A stretch of DNA of 64,000 nt from positions 310,001 through 374,000 of the forward strand of contig CM038716.1 of the NCBI GenBank assembly GCA_021613375.1, written 5' to 3'. Below the pieces are notes generated by a model. It ran no database searches. It worked only from the letters and a program-made list of their open reading frames with translations, and had not been told where the DNA came from. Shown here in pieces: positions 62,694-64,000 of the stretch (the stretch's first letter is position 1; each line of letters opens with the position of its first letter). Source of the stretch: Megaleporinus macrocephalus. Lineage: Eukaryota; Chordata; Actinopteri; Characiformes; Anostomidae. A program made the position numbers and the translations under genes.

Positions 62694-64000
62694 CTACAGA
62701 GAAAAAAGACCAATAACCATGTTTACAAACTGATTCATTATTAGGCATTGTAATGAGATACCCCAAAGCTTGATATCCTTATTAGTCTCTTCAGTAGCAG
62801 CTTTTTGTGTAATACACAACATTTGCAATTCAATTCTGAACTTACATGCTGAGACTATATGACTCTAAAGACTTTATTGTTGGAGCTGTAAAAGAAAGCA
62901 ATACCATATCTTCCCATTTCACTAGAACATGCTTGATCAGACTCAACGATATACAAACAACACTAGAAAGGAAGACAGTAACAAATCAATAGACAATTCT
63001 GTAGTGTAGCTGTGAGGATAAAGAAATCAATACAGGGTTAATGAATGATGGGCACAGTGGGGCAAGATAGTGTGAGTTTGTAAGCTTCTGACTATTTGTT
63101 TATAAGACCCAGAGCCTTTTTAGATGTATGGAGTTTAATCATTTCTGAGAATTCACTGAAAGGGCACAGCCAAAGAAGTCCCATACAGAAGCTGAACAGG
63201 CTACACAGCCAGGCAGCAAGAATAAGTCTGTCAATCTGGCCCAGTATAGTAATAAAATAAGTCATAAGTCTAGTGCAAAACAGCCCCCTGCCCCATTTAA
63301 TTAAAATTGATCTTACATATAAGATTTTTAGCATACAAATATAAAAAACAGAGGGCATGCGGAAAACTACATATAGCCTTAACAACAAAAAGCAGATGTA
63401 TTTTTTCAATATGTAGTATGTCCACCTTTTGGCTTTAATTTAGCTTCCTTTTTGTTCAGGAGACTGGCTTTCAGCCTTTAAGCAATTATATTTTTTTCAC
63501 CCCTTTAAAGATTACGCGTTGGTTGCATTTTATCTTCTAATGATCAAAGTAACCCCAAAAACATTAAATAAAATCTTGGCTCCGGACTGACTAGTCCATT
63601 GACCTGAGAGCATCAGAAGCTTCAGTGTTAGATTTGGCACAGATCTTTTGCATAGCCATAGCGTTGTCTTCTTGAAAGGGAAAGATGGGCAGAAATATCT
63701 GTGCATTTTTTTCAGATCTAAAGCAAAAGTGGAGCTTCATTTTCCCATCTCTCTCACTGAAGAAATCTTTAAGAACTAGGTCTACCAGATCTTGCATGTT
63801 TATTAGGACTGCCATTTATATATATATATATATACTTACTGGCAGTTTTGACAGGAAATCAAGTAATGAAGATTGGTTACTGACTTTAGTTATACTAATT
63901 GGGTTTATATTTACAAAATACATGGTCTTTCAGTGTATAAGGACATGAATTATGAGTGTCCTCATTATTCAAAGTGCATGAAGCTTGTTTTCTATCATCT
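62694..64000. other. clip3 intron running off the window
   Basis: The ankyrin exon at 62575-62693 begins in phase 1 after an acceptor at 62694-62695, so an upstream coding exon must exist. None encoding the preceding ankyrin repeats is visible before 64000. The stretch holds a TA microsatellite (about 63817-63833) and an unrecognised 74-codon minus-strand frame (63591-63815). Confidence 0.6.

Noticed and set aside
63092..63409. 105-codon hydrophobic minus-strand frame
   Set aside because: Composition of AT-rich intron read as Leu/Phe/Ile; no match to the clip3 N-terminus and no splice signals fitting its phase.

Overview
The window looks like ordinary nuclear DNA from a ray-finned (teleost) fish. 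Genes are split by short to medium GT-AG introns, intergenic DNA is AT-rich, there are long AG/TG microsatellites and decayed DNA-transposon copies of fish type, and the recognisable proteins are vertebrate. Four genes can be supported, and in the three spliced ones the exon phases close into uninterrupted reading frames. No tRNA, rRNA or CRISPR was seen.

Layout. (1) 714-2888, minus: a one-coding-exon A-kinase anchoring protein of the AKAP5/AKAP12 type. A CpG-rich probable promoter with an RFX X-box lies near 5.6-5.93 kb. (2) 15439-29263, minus: a 12-coding-exon short nesprin of 637 aa ending in a KASH domain, best explained as fish syne4 (nesprin-4). A likely non-coding first exon lies near 39.0-39.2 kb. 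(3) 52310-53526, plus: a compact three-exon homeobox gene of 197 aa with an N-terminal eh1 repressor motif and a Lys-50 paired-class homeodomain, resembling dharma/bozozok. TCF/LEF-type sites are clustered upstream. (4) 57558-62693, minus: the last nine coding exons of clip3 (CLIPR-59). Its N-terminal exons lie beyond the right edge.

In human 19q13.12, SYNE4 and CLIP3 are near neighbours, so the syne4-clip3 pairing here is conserved synteny. An AKAP beside a nesprin also recalls SYNE1-AKAP12 (6q25) and SYNE2-AKAP5 (14q23), which suggests that the left-hand gene is a third ohnolog of that anchoring family. The homeobox gene sits where mammals have ALKBH6 between SYNE4 and CLIP3.

The genes do not form one pathway. 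Themes are PKA anchoring at membranes (AKAP), nucleus-to-kinesin linkage (nesprin with an LEWD motif), dorsal-organizer transcription (homeobox gene) and microtubule plus-end/trans-Golgi trafficking (clip3). The rest of the window is introns, intergenic DNA, microsatellites, several hairpins and transposon remnants, plus a possible spliced long non-coding RNA at about 43.5-46.8 kb and a possible enhancer at about 41.5-41.8 kb.
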